Assembly: GCA_036924285.1 (NCBI GenBank)
Contig: JAYKYS010000011.1
Location: 7,874,001-7,938,000 of the forward strand
Origin: Asterella californica
Taxonomy: Eukaryota > Streptophyta > Marchantiopsida > Marchantiales > Aytoniaceae
Direction of reading: 5' to 3'
DNA: 64,000 nt
The notes under the pieces were generated by a model. It did no database searches. It had not been told where the DNA came from and saw only the letters and a program-made list of their open reading frames with translations. Below, in pieces: positions 48,779 through 57,953 of the stretch. Made by a program: the position numbers and the translations under genes. Numbering within the stretch: position 1 is the stretch's first letter; each line of letters opens with the position of its first letter.

Positions 48779-48930
48779 AGGAATTGGTTTGATCATATCC
48801 TCAGTACGATCGCTGCGCTTGATCATACCTCTCTTAACGTTTGGTTGCTTGATCATACTCCCAACCTCCCATCGTCCGTCATGTCGGTATCCCGCGCCAT
48901 GTAGATCAAGCCGTGATGTCAGATCATATG
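48779..48930 (+). repeat. Left TIR of the 10.4-kb Mutator-like element
   Basis: Pairs with 58995-59151. Shared words include AGTACGATCGCTGCGCTTGA, TTGGTTGCTTGATCATAC and CGCCATGTAGATCAAGCCGT. Confidence 0.88.
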
Positions 48931-49185
48931 CACAGTCTGACGTGGAGCGTGAGAGAACGATCTGTCTGACGTCACGGTATGCACGTCTGACGTGTAGTGT
49001 GAGAGAACGATCAGTCTGACGTCACGGTATGCATGTCTGACGTGTAGTGTGAGAGAACGATCAGTTTGACGTCACGGTATGCATGTCTGACGTGTAGTGT
49101 GAGAGAACGATCAGTCTGACGTCACGGTATGCATGTCTGACGTGTAGTGTGAGAGAACGATCTGTCTGACGTGGAGCGTGTGAGA
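48931..49185 (+). repeat. Subterminal 50-bp tandem repeat, five copies
   Basis: GAGAGAACGATC recurs at exactly 48951, 49001, 49051, 49101 and 49151. Units read GTCTGACGTG(T/G)AG(T/C)GTGAGAGAACGATC plus GTCTGACGTCACGGTATGCA. The right end of the element has diverged units of the same motif in inverse orientation (58900-58995). Such subterminal repeats in other elements are transposase-binding sites; here that is inference. Each unit contains the palindrome TGACGTCA, a bZIP/CRE-type core. Confidence 0.9.
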
Positions 49186-49527
49186 CTTTGCTTTGACGTG
49201 GAGCATGGTCTGACGTGAAGCGTGTTTAAAGAAAGCGAGCGGGAAAAGACCGGACAGTGCGAGAATGACGCGAGAATGCATAGACAGTATCGTCCGGTCA
49301 GTCTCACAGTAACGCGCGGGATGCATTAATAGGTTTTTCGCACTCAAAATGCGAAGTGATGCAAAGGAGAAAGCAATCGCAGATGATGATGAATGAAGAT
49401 CAAGGAGACGAGGGTGAACAGTTACGAGCGAAGGCAAATGCAGTTCTTGTTACCGTTAGACGTGTAGATTAGAGACAATACATAGTAAGTCTTAAGCTTT
49501 CCGTGCACCGAGTAGTTTATAGAAACG

Positions 49528-50271
49528 ATGTGTTCACTCGCAGAATTTGAAAAATGTATCGGCAATGTCTCTTCTCAGTGGGTTTCAGCTTCCATTCAAC
49601 GAGTAATCAAGAACAAGCTGTCTGGTTCTGTGTCTTATGTTGCATGCAACTTCCCGAGGTGTTATAAGCGTGTAAGTGAACCAAGCACGACAACGAGCTC
49701 TACTAGGAAAATGCTGTATTTCAGTCATTCACAGCCGGAGCGAAAGACGTGGCACCCATGTGGTCAAAGGAGAAGCAGGAGACAATATCAATTTCATCTA
49801 AGATTGACTGATCACATTGTGAAGGACCGTGCAGAAACCGCATTACCAATAGTAATTGTGTGGACTGTTGGCGAGAAACTTTTGGACATGATAGCAGAGG
49901 AGTTCGAGGGACTAACTGTAGAAAAGCAAGATGAAATATTGAACATTGTGTGCTCAGCGAACTGGCATTTTAAAATTGGGTTGAATGCACAACAAAATCG
50001 CTATATAGTGTTTGATGTGGAGCTTGAGATGGAGCACCCGGATGAATTTCAAGATGTTGTGGAAGATCTCGCAAATGCAATGGATTGTTGTATCTTTTAT
50101 CCATCGGTGGTGGAAGATTCTAAGTGCATACTGGAGAATAACGTCCAACTTCTAGAGATAGAGAGGCTACATGACATGGCCATGTCATTGATGGGGAGAG
50201 CAAATGAGATAGATGCAGTTGCAGAAAACATTGTTCGAGAAATGAACACTGTAATCGAACTGCAAAGATAA
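49528..50271 (+). CDS. RPA70 C-terminal OB-fold (Rep_fac-A_C)-like protein inside the Mutator element
   Basis: 247 codons, single exon, starting 340 bases inside the 50-bp repeats. The middle matches the C-terminal DNA-binding OB fold of replication protein A large subunit. Residues ~33-45 have YVACNFPRC, the first half of the zinc ribbon; HPCG near 76 is a reduced second half. Then come the strand pattern QYQFHLRLTDHI, LPIVIVWTVGEKLL and MIAEEFEGLTVEKQDEIL, and a final WHFKIG...RYIVFDVELE. The zinc ribbon appears incomplete because one cysteine of the second pair is missing. In RPA the domain binds single-stranded DNA and RPA32. RPA-like ORFs are known as passengers of plant Helitrons; here the host element is Mutator-like. 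Whether it was captured from a host gene or is a standard family gene is unknown. Confidence 0.65.
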   Translation: MCSLAEFEKCIGNVSSQWVSASIQRVIKNKLSGSVSYVACNFPRCYKRVSEPSTTTSSTRKMLYFSHSQPERKTWHPCGQRRSRRQYQFHLRLTDHIVKDRAETALPIVIVWTVGEKLLDMIAEEFEGLTVEKQDEILNIVCSANWHFKIGLNAQQNRYIVFDVELEMEHPDEFQDVVEDLANAMDCCIFYPSVVEDSKCILENNVQLLEIERLHDMAMSLMGRANEIDAVAENIVREMNTVIELQR

Positions 50272-50478
50272 CAAAGAGAGGACCTTTCGGAATTTGTGGA
50301 AGCACTTCGTAAACTTAGAGAGTTGTAGACTTAGGAGAGTTATAAGAAGTAGGATGTATGGAAGAGCCTGGTTGTGAAAATTCAAATTTCGATATGGTAA
50401 AGAAACATTTTCATGTGTCATTGTTCATTGTTGTGGGTCATTGCACTTCGAGGCAATGAGTTTCTATCGTATGCCACT

Positions 50479-51400
50479 CGTGAAACATGGAAATTTCACG
50501 ACGCACATCCGTGGAACGGGCTGTATCGCGCGGAATGTATATCGACTTATACATGTGCGAGGTGAAACTTGATGTTTCGCCCCGCGCTGGAGCTGAACAA
50601 TATATGTTTCGCCTTGAGCCGTGTTACCAGCTCGAGGTGATACTGCCTTGTACTGCAATGAGTATGAGCGAAACATTCTCTGTTTCGCTCCTACGCGAGA
50701 CGATACAACATGTATCGCCCCGACCAAGGTACCCCTTAGCCTTACCCTACTTGATCGGAGCGATACAGATAACGTTTCGCTCCTGCAGGACGATACAAGT
50801 TGTATCGCCTCGACCAGGTATCCCATAGTCTTATCCTCCCTTATCGAGACGATACAGCCTGTATCGCTCCGGACAGGAGCGAAACAGGTAACACCTCGAC
50901 GAGGGTACTCTTATCTTTACAAGCTCGAGGCGATACAGCATGTATCGTCCCGACCAGGTACCCCTTAACCTTACGCTCCCTGATCGGGACGATACAGCAT
51001 GTATCGCCTTGACCAGGTATCCCTTAGCCTTAAGCTCCTTAATAAGGCTAAGGGATACCCGAAGCGATACAAGCTGTATCGCCTCGACGAGGGTACTCTT
51101 ATCCTTACAAGCTCTAGGCGATACAGCCTGTATCGCATCTCTTACGAGCGAATCGTTACACGTTTCGCTCTTGCGGGGCGATACAAGCTGTATCGCTTTA
51201 ACGAGGGTACTCTTATCTTTACAAGCTCGAGGTGATACAGGCTGTATCGCTCCGGACAGGAGTGAAACATGTAACGTTTCGCTCCTCCGGGTGATACAAG
51301 CTATATCGCACCTCGTACGCGCTAGAAGTAACATGTTTCGCTCCTGAGCGGAGCGATACAGGCTGTATCGTGCCGACCAGGGTACCCTTACATGCTCGGG
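50479..51400. repeat. Palindrome array 1 (ATAC- and AAAC-class hairpins)
   Basis: About a dozen short palindromes of the form CGATACA-N3-TGTATCG (50701-50717, 50791-50807, 50850-50866, 50931-50947, 50990-51006, 51064-51082, 51118-51136, 51178-51196, 51232-51250, 51291-51309, 51354-51370). They are interspersed with GCGAAACA...TGTTTCGC palindromes (50562-50580, 50666-50690, 51146-51170, 51260-51284). The best of these has perfect 10-bp arms around 5 bases (50666-50690). Spacers of ~30-45 bp are themselves repeated (CGACGAGGGTACTCTTATC, GACCAGGTA(C/T)CCCTTA). The same structure recurs inverted at 53.6-54.7 kb. Confidence 0.92.
51016..51059. repeat. 17-bp-arm perfect hairpin within array 1
   Basis: Arms GGTATCCCTTAGCCTTA (51016-51032) and its exact complement (51043-51059) around a 10-base loop. 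It is an inverted duplication of a spacer sequence of the array. Confidence 0.92.
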
Positions 51401-51625
51401 GTGACTCTGTTTTTCTCTGGTGCTTCCTTTATTCTCATCATTTATATGAATAACATATTTCTAGTAAACTTCACTTCAAATTAATAATTTTGTAAACATG
51501 TATCAAAACTTTTATCAAAACTTTACAACTTTACTTCCAAGGAGTAGAAAATTGAAGTTCTCACTATTCTCACTTGAGAAGATGAAGGTAACGCATAGAC
51601 ATGCAATGTGGTACTGCTCTCCATA

Positions 51626-52258
51626 CTATATCGTGCTCAAGCTCGTGCTCAAGTTGTAGCGATGGAGATACATGAAATCTTTCAAGTATAAATGATTCCC
51701 GAATGCTGATTCTCGCTCTGTGTTATATTTCAAACACGACTCCTGAGCCAACACTCTGCATACCTGATAAAAGAGAAGAAGGCAATATGAAATGAATAAC
51801 AAGACAAGAAATGTATAAGAAGTAAGAGAAATTTGATATAAATAACAAATGAAGTGCACAAAAATGAAAGATAAGAGTGTTGTGTAGATGTAATACCTTC
51901 CCACTTGCAACTCCAAGGGGTAAATAATTCTTGTGGTCCATTGCACGTAGTAGAGTTCCAGTGTTGACCAAAGTACGGGATGTCCATATGATAACTTGGA
52001 ACTTATCGAGACAAATCTCCAAAAAAGCTTTCACTCCATGTCGAGCCACATACCTGTAGTAAATTCCAGTGCTAAACAAAGTAAGAGATGTCCCTATAAT
52101 TACCTTCTTCTTTTCCCACTAATATCTCGTAGTCCATAGCTCCTAGTTCCAAAACCTTTTCCGCAAGCTCTTCTTTTTTCTCATTGATGGTACTGGTTAA
52201 TGCTTCAAGTTCCTCCTTCTTCCTCTTGATGCTATCGTAGAGAATAATCTCTTCACCT
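51626..52258 (-). pseudogene. FCP1/NIF-like phosphatase domain fragment (three exon-like blocks)
   Basis: Three minus-strand blocks with splice-like borders. 52258-~52106 is a coiled coil (SIKRKKEELEALTSTI, EKKEELAEKVLEL). 52053-51897 reads YVARHGVKAFLEICLDKFQVIIWTSR, LLRAM and ends at |GTATTA. 51763-51626 reads VCRVLAQESCLKYNTERESAF and NHLYLKDF. The second and third resemble the post-catalytic half of FCP1/NIF phosphatases (RPGxxxFLxxCxxxFxVxIWTSR, then ExC...LKDL). The DxDxT catalytic motif that should precede them is not seen, and the coil exon does not join in phase, so a functional phosphatase is unlikely from this copy. Confidence 0.5.
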
Positions 52259-52531
52259 GCAAAAATTTACTTTAGTATGTGAACATTGTACATGCACATA
52301 TCATTTACAGCGAAGACTTCTTTGGAAACATACATATCTTTGTACTACACTAGTAAAGTCTCTGAAGTTTCCAAAACCATAAAGAATTCAGAAAGAAAAA
52401 ACAGAGGAAAAAGAACATCTCACTGTATGATGGAGGTGGAGGAGCTCTCTGTGAAGATTGAGGGTCTTGAGTTTGTTGAGAAGACGATGGATCTTCAACA
52501 GAGAGTTACACTTGATTAGAAAGACAACTTG

Positions 52532-53203
52532 TCATGAAACAACTACTAAACTTTGAAAATCCTCCAAAACTGCACGTAGTAACTCCAAAAATGCACGTAG
52601 CAAACAATTAGATGAGGAAGCAAACATCTTATCTAGAGGACCTCGATGCGAAGACGGAGCATGTTGGATAGGCTCATCCACTTGATGGGAACTCAAGAAG
52701 ATATGAGACTCTGAAAGTATACTCGCATGTCTCATGAAATGGATCAATATCATATCCACCCAAGTCTCTGGATGTCTGACCAACTTCTCTTTACTCATAT
52801 GCTTCTTCATGACGGATATCTCAGCATCTAAAGAGTCCAAGATGAACTCAGCCCAATCATAATCTTCTCCGCTCTCTTCTACTTTATTCTTCAAGTAAAG
52901 AGCTAATTGTCCATGTACTTCTTTTGGACGTCTACGAGCTAGAAGTATGCAGTTGATGAGTTGAAAGACAGGTCTCCACTCTGGATATTCACACATCCAT
53001 AACAAATATCTCTTTCTTTTCTCATCTTTTTCTGGGAACCAATCATCTATCAAAGCTCTCTTAACACTGTGGGGACGAGGTACTGTAGTTCCCATGGATA
53101 GAACTAGTGATTCTCGAACAAAAGACTCATCCAATAAAATCTCATGTCCTTCAACTGTGGCACGATGAATAGTTGGATCATAAGTGTCGATAATTATAGA
53201 CAA
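52532..53203 (-). CDS. Unknown helical ORF, probable exon of the cargo gene
   Basis: 223 codons without recognised family. It contains EGHEILLDESFVRESLVLSM, YLLWMCEYPEWRPVFQLINC and HPETWVDMILIHFMRHASIL. The pattern of a short 'binding-partner' helix followed by Leu/Trp-rich helices recalls plant transposon-associated proteins, but I cannot assign it. The ATG at 53203 may be internal, because the frame extends upstream (FAIYADIIL) to a possible acceptor near 53228. It lies between the two palindrome arrays with the FCP1-like blocks 3' of it and shares their strand. Confidence 0.45.
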   Translation of the reverse strand: MSIIIDTYDPTIHRATVEGHEILLDESFVRESLVLSMGTTVPRPHSVKRALIDDWFPEKDEKRKRYLLWMCEYPEWRPVFQLINCILLARRRPKEVHGQLALYLKNKVEESGEDYDWAEFILDSLDAEISVMKKHMSKEKLVRHPETWVDMILIHFMRHASILSESHIFLSSHQVDEPIQHAPSSHRGPLDKMFASSSNCLLRAFLELLRAVLEDFQSLVVVS

Positions 53204-53339
53204 TATGATATCTGCGTATATTGCAAATCTTTAAAAACTTTTAAAGAGAAATACATGCATGACAAGAAGAGAATATAAGTGCACTAAGTACACCTGCATG
53301 TGTAGAAGACAAAGGAAACAAATAGAAATAGAAACAAGG

Positions 53340-53560
53340 GCATATTTAGAAAGACGTACATCTGGACGAGGAAAGTCGAAAGAGAATGTCACAAGTAATC
53401 CCAGTCGATCTATAGGCTCTTCTTCAACTCCAGATAATGCATTCTCAACCTCCTCTTTCAAGACCCAGCACCATTTTAAATGATACAGATCATCTTCCTT
53501 GTAATGATTTTTGAACATTGAAGGTCCTTCTCGCATTTTCTCCAAAGCAACTAAAAACAA
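53340..53560 (-). CDS. Probable upstream exon of the cargo gene
   Basis: Frame reading VALEKMREGPSMFKNHYKED, DLYHLKWCWVLKEEVENALS and LLVTFSFDFPRPD. It ends at a GT-like donor (CCAGAT|GTACGTC) near 53357. It is followed after a short AT-rich gap by the frame at 52532-53203. No known domain. The exon join could not be fixed in phase. Confidence 0.35.
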
Positions 53561-53611
53561 CAGAAAACAATGTGGTACAAGTCATAAGTGACCAAGATAG
53601 AATGAGGAGGC

Positions 53612-54690
53612 GATACACCTAGGCGATACAGGCTAGAGACACTGCGTGGTAATAAAGCCCCTATCCTCAACAGAGAAGGGTAAGGATAATGGTTACCTTG
53701 GTAGAGGGGGCAAAACATTACGTGTTTCTCTCCTTCTATGTGATACGCGATGTATCGTCCCTTACGAGCGATATATTATCTGTATCGCTCTTGCTAGGAA
53801 CGATACAAAATATTTCACCCCGATCGAGGAAAGCAAATGGGTAATTGCGCAGGAACGATATAAGTAATGTTTCGCTCCAAGGCAAAGCGATACAGCCTGT
53901 ATCGTCTCGCGCGGTAAGGGTCTATCCGACGACGAGAGACGAAAGATACCATGTTTCGTACCCTAGCGGGACGATACAGCCTGTAGCGCCCCCTGCGGTA
54001 AAGGAGTACCCTACGCGAGGGACGAAACATACACTATTTCGCTCCCAACGAGACGATACAGTTTGTATCGCCCCGCGGTAAAGGACTACCCTCCTGCCGG
54101 ACGAAACACTCCTTGTGTCGCCCCGCAGGAGCAAAATATATGCTGTTTTGCTCCCTAGAGGGGCGATACAGCCTGTATCACCTCGCGCGGTAAAGGAGTA
54201 TTCTATGCGAGGAGCGAAACAAGTAATGTTTCGTCCCGCAGGAGCAAAACATACGCTGTATCGCCTCGCGCAGTAAAAGAGTACCCTGCGCGAGGGGCGA
54301 AACAAGTAGTGTTTCGCCTCGTAGGAGCAAAACATACACTGTATCGCCCCCCCGGTAAAGGACTATCCTCCTGCCGGACGAAACATTCCCTGTTCCGCTC
54401 CTTAGCGGGACGATACAGTCTGTATCGCCCCCGCAGTAAGAGACTATCCTCCTGCCAGGTGAAACACTACTTGTTTCGCTCCCTAACGGGGCGATACAGT
54501 CTGTATCGCCCTCCATGATAAAGGACTATCCTACGCGAGGGGCGAAACAAATAGTGTTTCGCCCTGCAGGAGTGAAACTTACCTTGTATCGCCCCGCTGG
54601 GTAAGAAGCTAACCTGTTTCGCTTACCTAGTGGAGCGAAATAGTTAGTATCGCCATCTAGCGAAGCGAAACATGCATGTTTCGTCGCTCC
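53612..54690. repeat. Palindrome array 2, inverted relative to array 1
   Basis: ATAC-class palindromes at 53888-53904, 53972-53988 (one mismatch), 54054-54070, 54163-54179, 54411-54427 and 54491-54509. AAAC-class palindromes at 54215-54233, 54297-54316, 54541-54563 and 54666-54683, the last a gap-free 18-bp palindrome CGAAACATGCATGTTTCG. The ~110-bp composite units alternate the two classes with GGTAAAGGA(C/G)TA(C/T)CCT spacers. Reverse-complementing the spacers gives the GAGGGTACTCTT words of array 1, so the two arrays face each other. Confidence 0.92.
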
Positions 54691-54713
54691 GCGAGGTGAT
54701 TCCCTTGCGATTC

Positions 54714-54996
54714 ACCATGATTCGGCAGAATTTTGACGCGGCACAAACTGAACTGCCCTAAATTCAAGCGATGCACGGTGAATCGCATACTTATCACACA
54801 TGAATTTTAACATTTCACAATCAATTTCACATTCAGAGACATAGTTTCGAAACTTACAAGCATCAGCCTCGGACTCTACGTCTCTGCTTCTCGTTTCTCT
54901 TTCTCTTGCATCTCCTCCCCTGCCTCGTCCTCTTCCAGCGCCTCGTCCTCGTCTGCCATCTCCTCTGCTACTGCTTTTAGTACCTCTCGTTTTCAT
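54714..54996 (-). CDS. RGG/Gly-Arg-rich N-terminal exon
   Basis: From an ATG at 54996 the frame reads MKTRGTKSSSRGDGRRGRGA with further RGRGRGG repeats, then CKFRNYVSECEIDCEMLKFM and CDKYAIHRASLEFRAV. It could end at the donor-like ATG|GTGAATC (~54716). The RGG-type start suggests an RNA-binding or nucleolar protein; the rest is not recognised. It lies just outside array 2 on the same strand as the exons at 53.5-51.6 kb. It may therefore be their first exon, with array 2 in the first intron. The pyrimidine-rich DNA upstream (55070-55390) would be its promoter or leader. Confidence 0.45.
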
Positions 54997-55069
54997 CACA
55001 GCGATTCAAGAAATGAATCGCTCAGAGATAACAATGTGCTTTTAGACTTCTCAAAAACTTACTCTCTTA

Positions 55070-55390
55070 CTCGCTAACTTCTCTCCAGTCTCCTCCTCAA
55101 GAACTAAACGAACTTCGCCTCTCACTCTCCTCACTCTCGTCTCCCTTCCTCTCCTCTCTACACTCGCAAATGGTCGTTGAATCAAGTCTCACTCTCCTCG
55201 CTCTCCTCCCCTCTCAACCTTCGAATCTAGTCGTTAGACTCCACTCGACCCTCTCCTCTCTTGCTCTCAACACGCTCCTCAACGTCCAAATGGTCCGAAC
55301 CCTGTCACACATGTTTCTGCGCCCTTTCTCTCCACTCTTCATCTCGCTAGCTCGACTACCATCTTTTTCTTTACTCCGCACTAAGAACAT
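55070..55390. repeat. Pyrimidine-rich low-complexity tract
   Basis: The plus strand is dominated by CTC and TCC words (CTCTCCTCACTCTCGTCTCC and similar). On the minus strand this is a GA-rich sequence immediately upstream of the RGG-rich ORF, a place where plant GAGA-type promoter elements are common. Confidence 0.7.
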
Positions 55391-55950
55391 TAATCTTTAA
55401 GATCATTTATAAATCGATCATTTCATTAATCTTTAAGATCATTTACAAATCGATCATCTCATATTTATCATTAACCGCGCTCTTACTAGAATAATCAGTT
55501 TTCTGATTATAGTTTATTGTTCTCCAAGTTCAAAACAACACTTGCTGATTCTCAGGAGATTGAACATAAGGGGAGAGATATATTGCACTTCTCTCCACAT
55601 ATTTCTTCAAAGGGAGATAGTGTACTTCTCTCCAGTGTATTCAACACATAACATATACTACCACATAACAATGGGTGCTCCTTATTTCACACTGCTATTG
55701 TCACTAATACAGGGCTATTTATAAAATAATCATGATGGACCAATTTGAGAAATGATCATGAGTTAATCATCATAAGTTCTTTGTTGAGAAAAATGTCGAC
55801 AAACCTATGCCTGTGAAATATGTCTCAAAACAATGTACTACTACTACTATAAGAAACTACTAGTACTAGAAGATGTATCAGCAAACAATGTATCTATAGC
55901 AACTACTACTATATAATGTATCAGCAGGTAATGTAACTGCTCCTAAAGCG
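55391..55950. other. AT-rich spacer between cargo gene and transposase
   Basis: No gene recognised. The 36-bp word around ATCTTTAAGATCATTTA(T/C)AAATCGATCAT is duplicated at about 55389 and 55429. Short GTACTACTACTA-type runs lie near 55840-55920. Confidence 0.45.
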
Positions 55951-55962
55951 AATGTGACGGAC

Positions 55963-56475
55963 TTAATGAGCTTTTCCTTCGGAAGAAGCTGTAATCGTCA
56001 CATGAATTCTACTTCCTTCGACTTCATATGTCGCCTCAGTGAACGTCCCTTCGTCATCAGTGGGTGCATACAGCGTAGGGCATGTTCGTCTATTGTGACC
56101 TGGTTGATCACAAAGATTGCACTTCCCTGGAGCAGATCGAGAAAAATGTCCCAAGTCATGATGTGGATCTGTTTGCTGGACTCGTCTTCGTCTTCGATGG
56201 CACATAGTCTCGGAAGCAAAATGTAATATTTGCTCATCATTAATAGGATACTCATTCTCAATCGTTGTGGGTTCAGTAAGGTGACTTTCTTCAATTGGTG
56301 AAGAGACACGGGTACTACTCGTGCGAGGTAGGTCTTCATTGCCATCTGCTGCAGATTGCATGAATTGGGTGTTGTTATCAATCCTCACCACTCTCTGTCT
56401 TTCCCTTCGTCTTGCCACGGACGGAGGTCCACAACTGTACACCGGTTGAAGATCATCAGTGAAAATAGCTGGCAA
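55963..56475 (-). pseudogene. MULE transposase C-terminus with CCHC zinc knuckle
   Basis: 170 codons ending just inside the right third of the element. PVYSCGPPSVARRRERQRVV resembles the PPxxRRxGRPxxxR linker that follows the SWIM domain in plant MULE transposases. KCNLCDQPGHNRRTCP is the C-terminal CCHC knuckle typical of the family. Upstream at ~56560-56620 a minus-strand frame carries KCTCIELREM...TCHC, a plausible but degraded SWIM (CxCxnCxH) zinc finger. The part between here and the core at 57.1 kb is in changing frames, so introns or decay must separate them. Confidence 0.7.
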
Positions 56476-57146
56476 CGCACTATGTCCGTAGATTGAAAAT
56501 AACGAGGAGCTATGTCAGATGTTATCCAGTCTCGTTGTTGGATTCCCACTCGTCTCTCTGTCAAAAGCAATGACATGTCCACATGGTCATCTCCCGGAGT
56601 TCTATACATGTACACTTTCCTGCACCACCTTGTGCTAGTTTCACCACATGTGTTACTTCATTGGTATGGTCGCGGACTGTAGCCTCAAATGGAGAAGACA
56701 CTTGACACATAAAATCTTCTGCAGCATGCTCGTTCTCCATGAGCCGAAGTCAAGCAAAACGTGTCAATACACTTGTTTCTTGCTGAAGCTATATCCTGCG
56801 CTTAGTGAACTGTTGTATAATATAATACCATAAATCCAACATGATCTTCAATGGAGCATTCCATCGAATTGGTCTCAGAGCATTATTCATACTCTCAGCC
56901 AAGTTGGAAGTGACTTTCCCATAACGTGGTAGAGGAAATGCATATCAGCTATACCTCTCTGGTTGTATACTTCGTAAATATTCAGCCAGTTGTCTACCTC
57001 TTTCCCTTGATGCATCCAGCTTCTCAAGAACTTCATTGTACTACAAGGGAGACATTGTACATACAAATGAGATAATACTTGTAACTCAACCAACAAGTTT
57101 CTTAAATAATTGAGTGAGAAAAAATAAAGAAAGAGTATGGAGTGCC

Positions 57147-57821
57147 TTACATTTCTCTGGTCTTGTCGTACAAGCAATTCAGAAATGATCTCTCTGCCTC
57201 TTTGCCAAACCTCGTCCGTACATTCATTCGGATGTGTTGTCCATAATGCACGTGGACAACTTCAAGGAATACATTCGAAACATCTCGTTCTAAGCCCTTT
57301 TGTCTATCGCTGATTATTACAGTCTGAGGAGAAACAATACCATGTATCGAGTTGCGGAGATGTTGACAGAACCATGTCCAGTTTGCAGTGTCTTCTTGCA
57401 GTGCAACGGCGAAGCCTAAAATGATTGCTTCATTTGCACCATCTAGCACTGAAGCTAGAAATATTTGACATGGAAACTTTCTGGACTTGCTATGACAAGC
57501 ATCCAAACATATCACTTTCTGACACAAAGAAAATACATCACGAGTGGCACTATGAGACACGTAATATCTACTAAATATTCTTGTGTTACATTCCCAAGTA
57601 CCCCAATCCACAACTGCCATGGGATCTACTTCAAGTATACGTCTACATACAAAAAGAATATAATAGAAAGATGATGCTTGATTACCCTCCAACCAGTCCT
57701 GAGAATGCTCTCGACTCCTCCAGACCTGATAGTAAGGAGCCCGCTTATTGAATGTAGTTCGAAGATCTTCCATCAGATTTTGAATGGGAGTGTTCGAGTC
57801 AATGACGACTCTGTTACACAT
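57147..57821 (-). pseudogene. MULE transposase catalytic core
   Basis: 224 codons covering the Mutator transposase DNA-binding/insert region (YYQVWRSREHSQDWLEGNQA) and the MULE RNase-H-like core. The first Asp is in VICLDACHSKSRKFP, the conserved box is QIFLASVLDGANEAIILGFA, the Glu/Trp box is ALQEDTANWTWFCQHL, and the second Asp is in IISDRQKGL. The C-x2-H step after it (usually HxxCxxHxxxN) reads HVHYGQHIRMN, so the cysteine is lost. The frame ends at 57147 where family members continue, so an intron or stop breaks it. Orientation is towards the left end of the element. Confidence 0.85.
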
Positions 57822-57953
57822 AACTGCAGCAAGGAATTTTGAGTTTGATGTAGGTCCACGTCAGTATCCAATCTGACTAAGACAACTGTGCTCTAAATCA
57901 CAAATACTAATAGTAATTCGTCTAGTGAACTTGCCTTTCTGTGCTCTAACTTG

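Noticed and set aside
50479..54690. CRISPR-like array
   Set aside because: Repeats are palindromic, of two alternating classes with variable centres, spacers are also repeated, and the DNA is plant nuclear.
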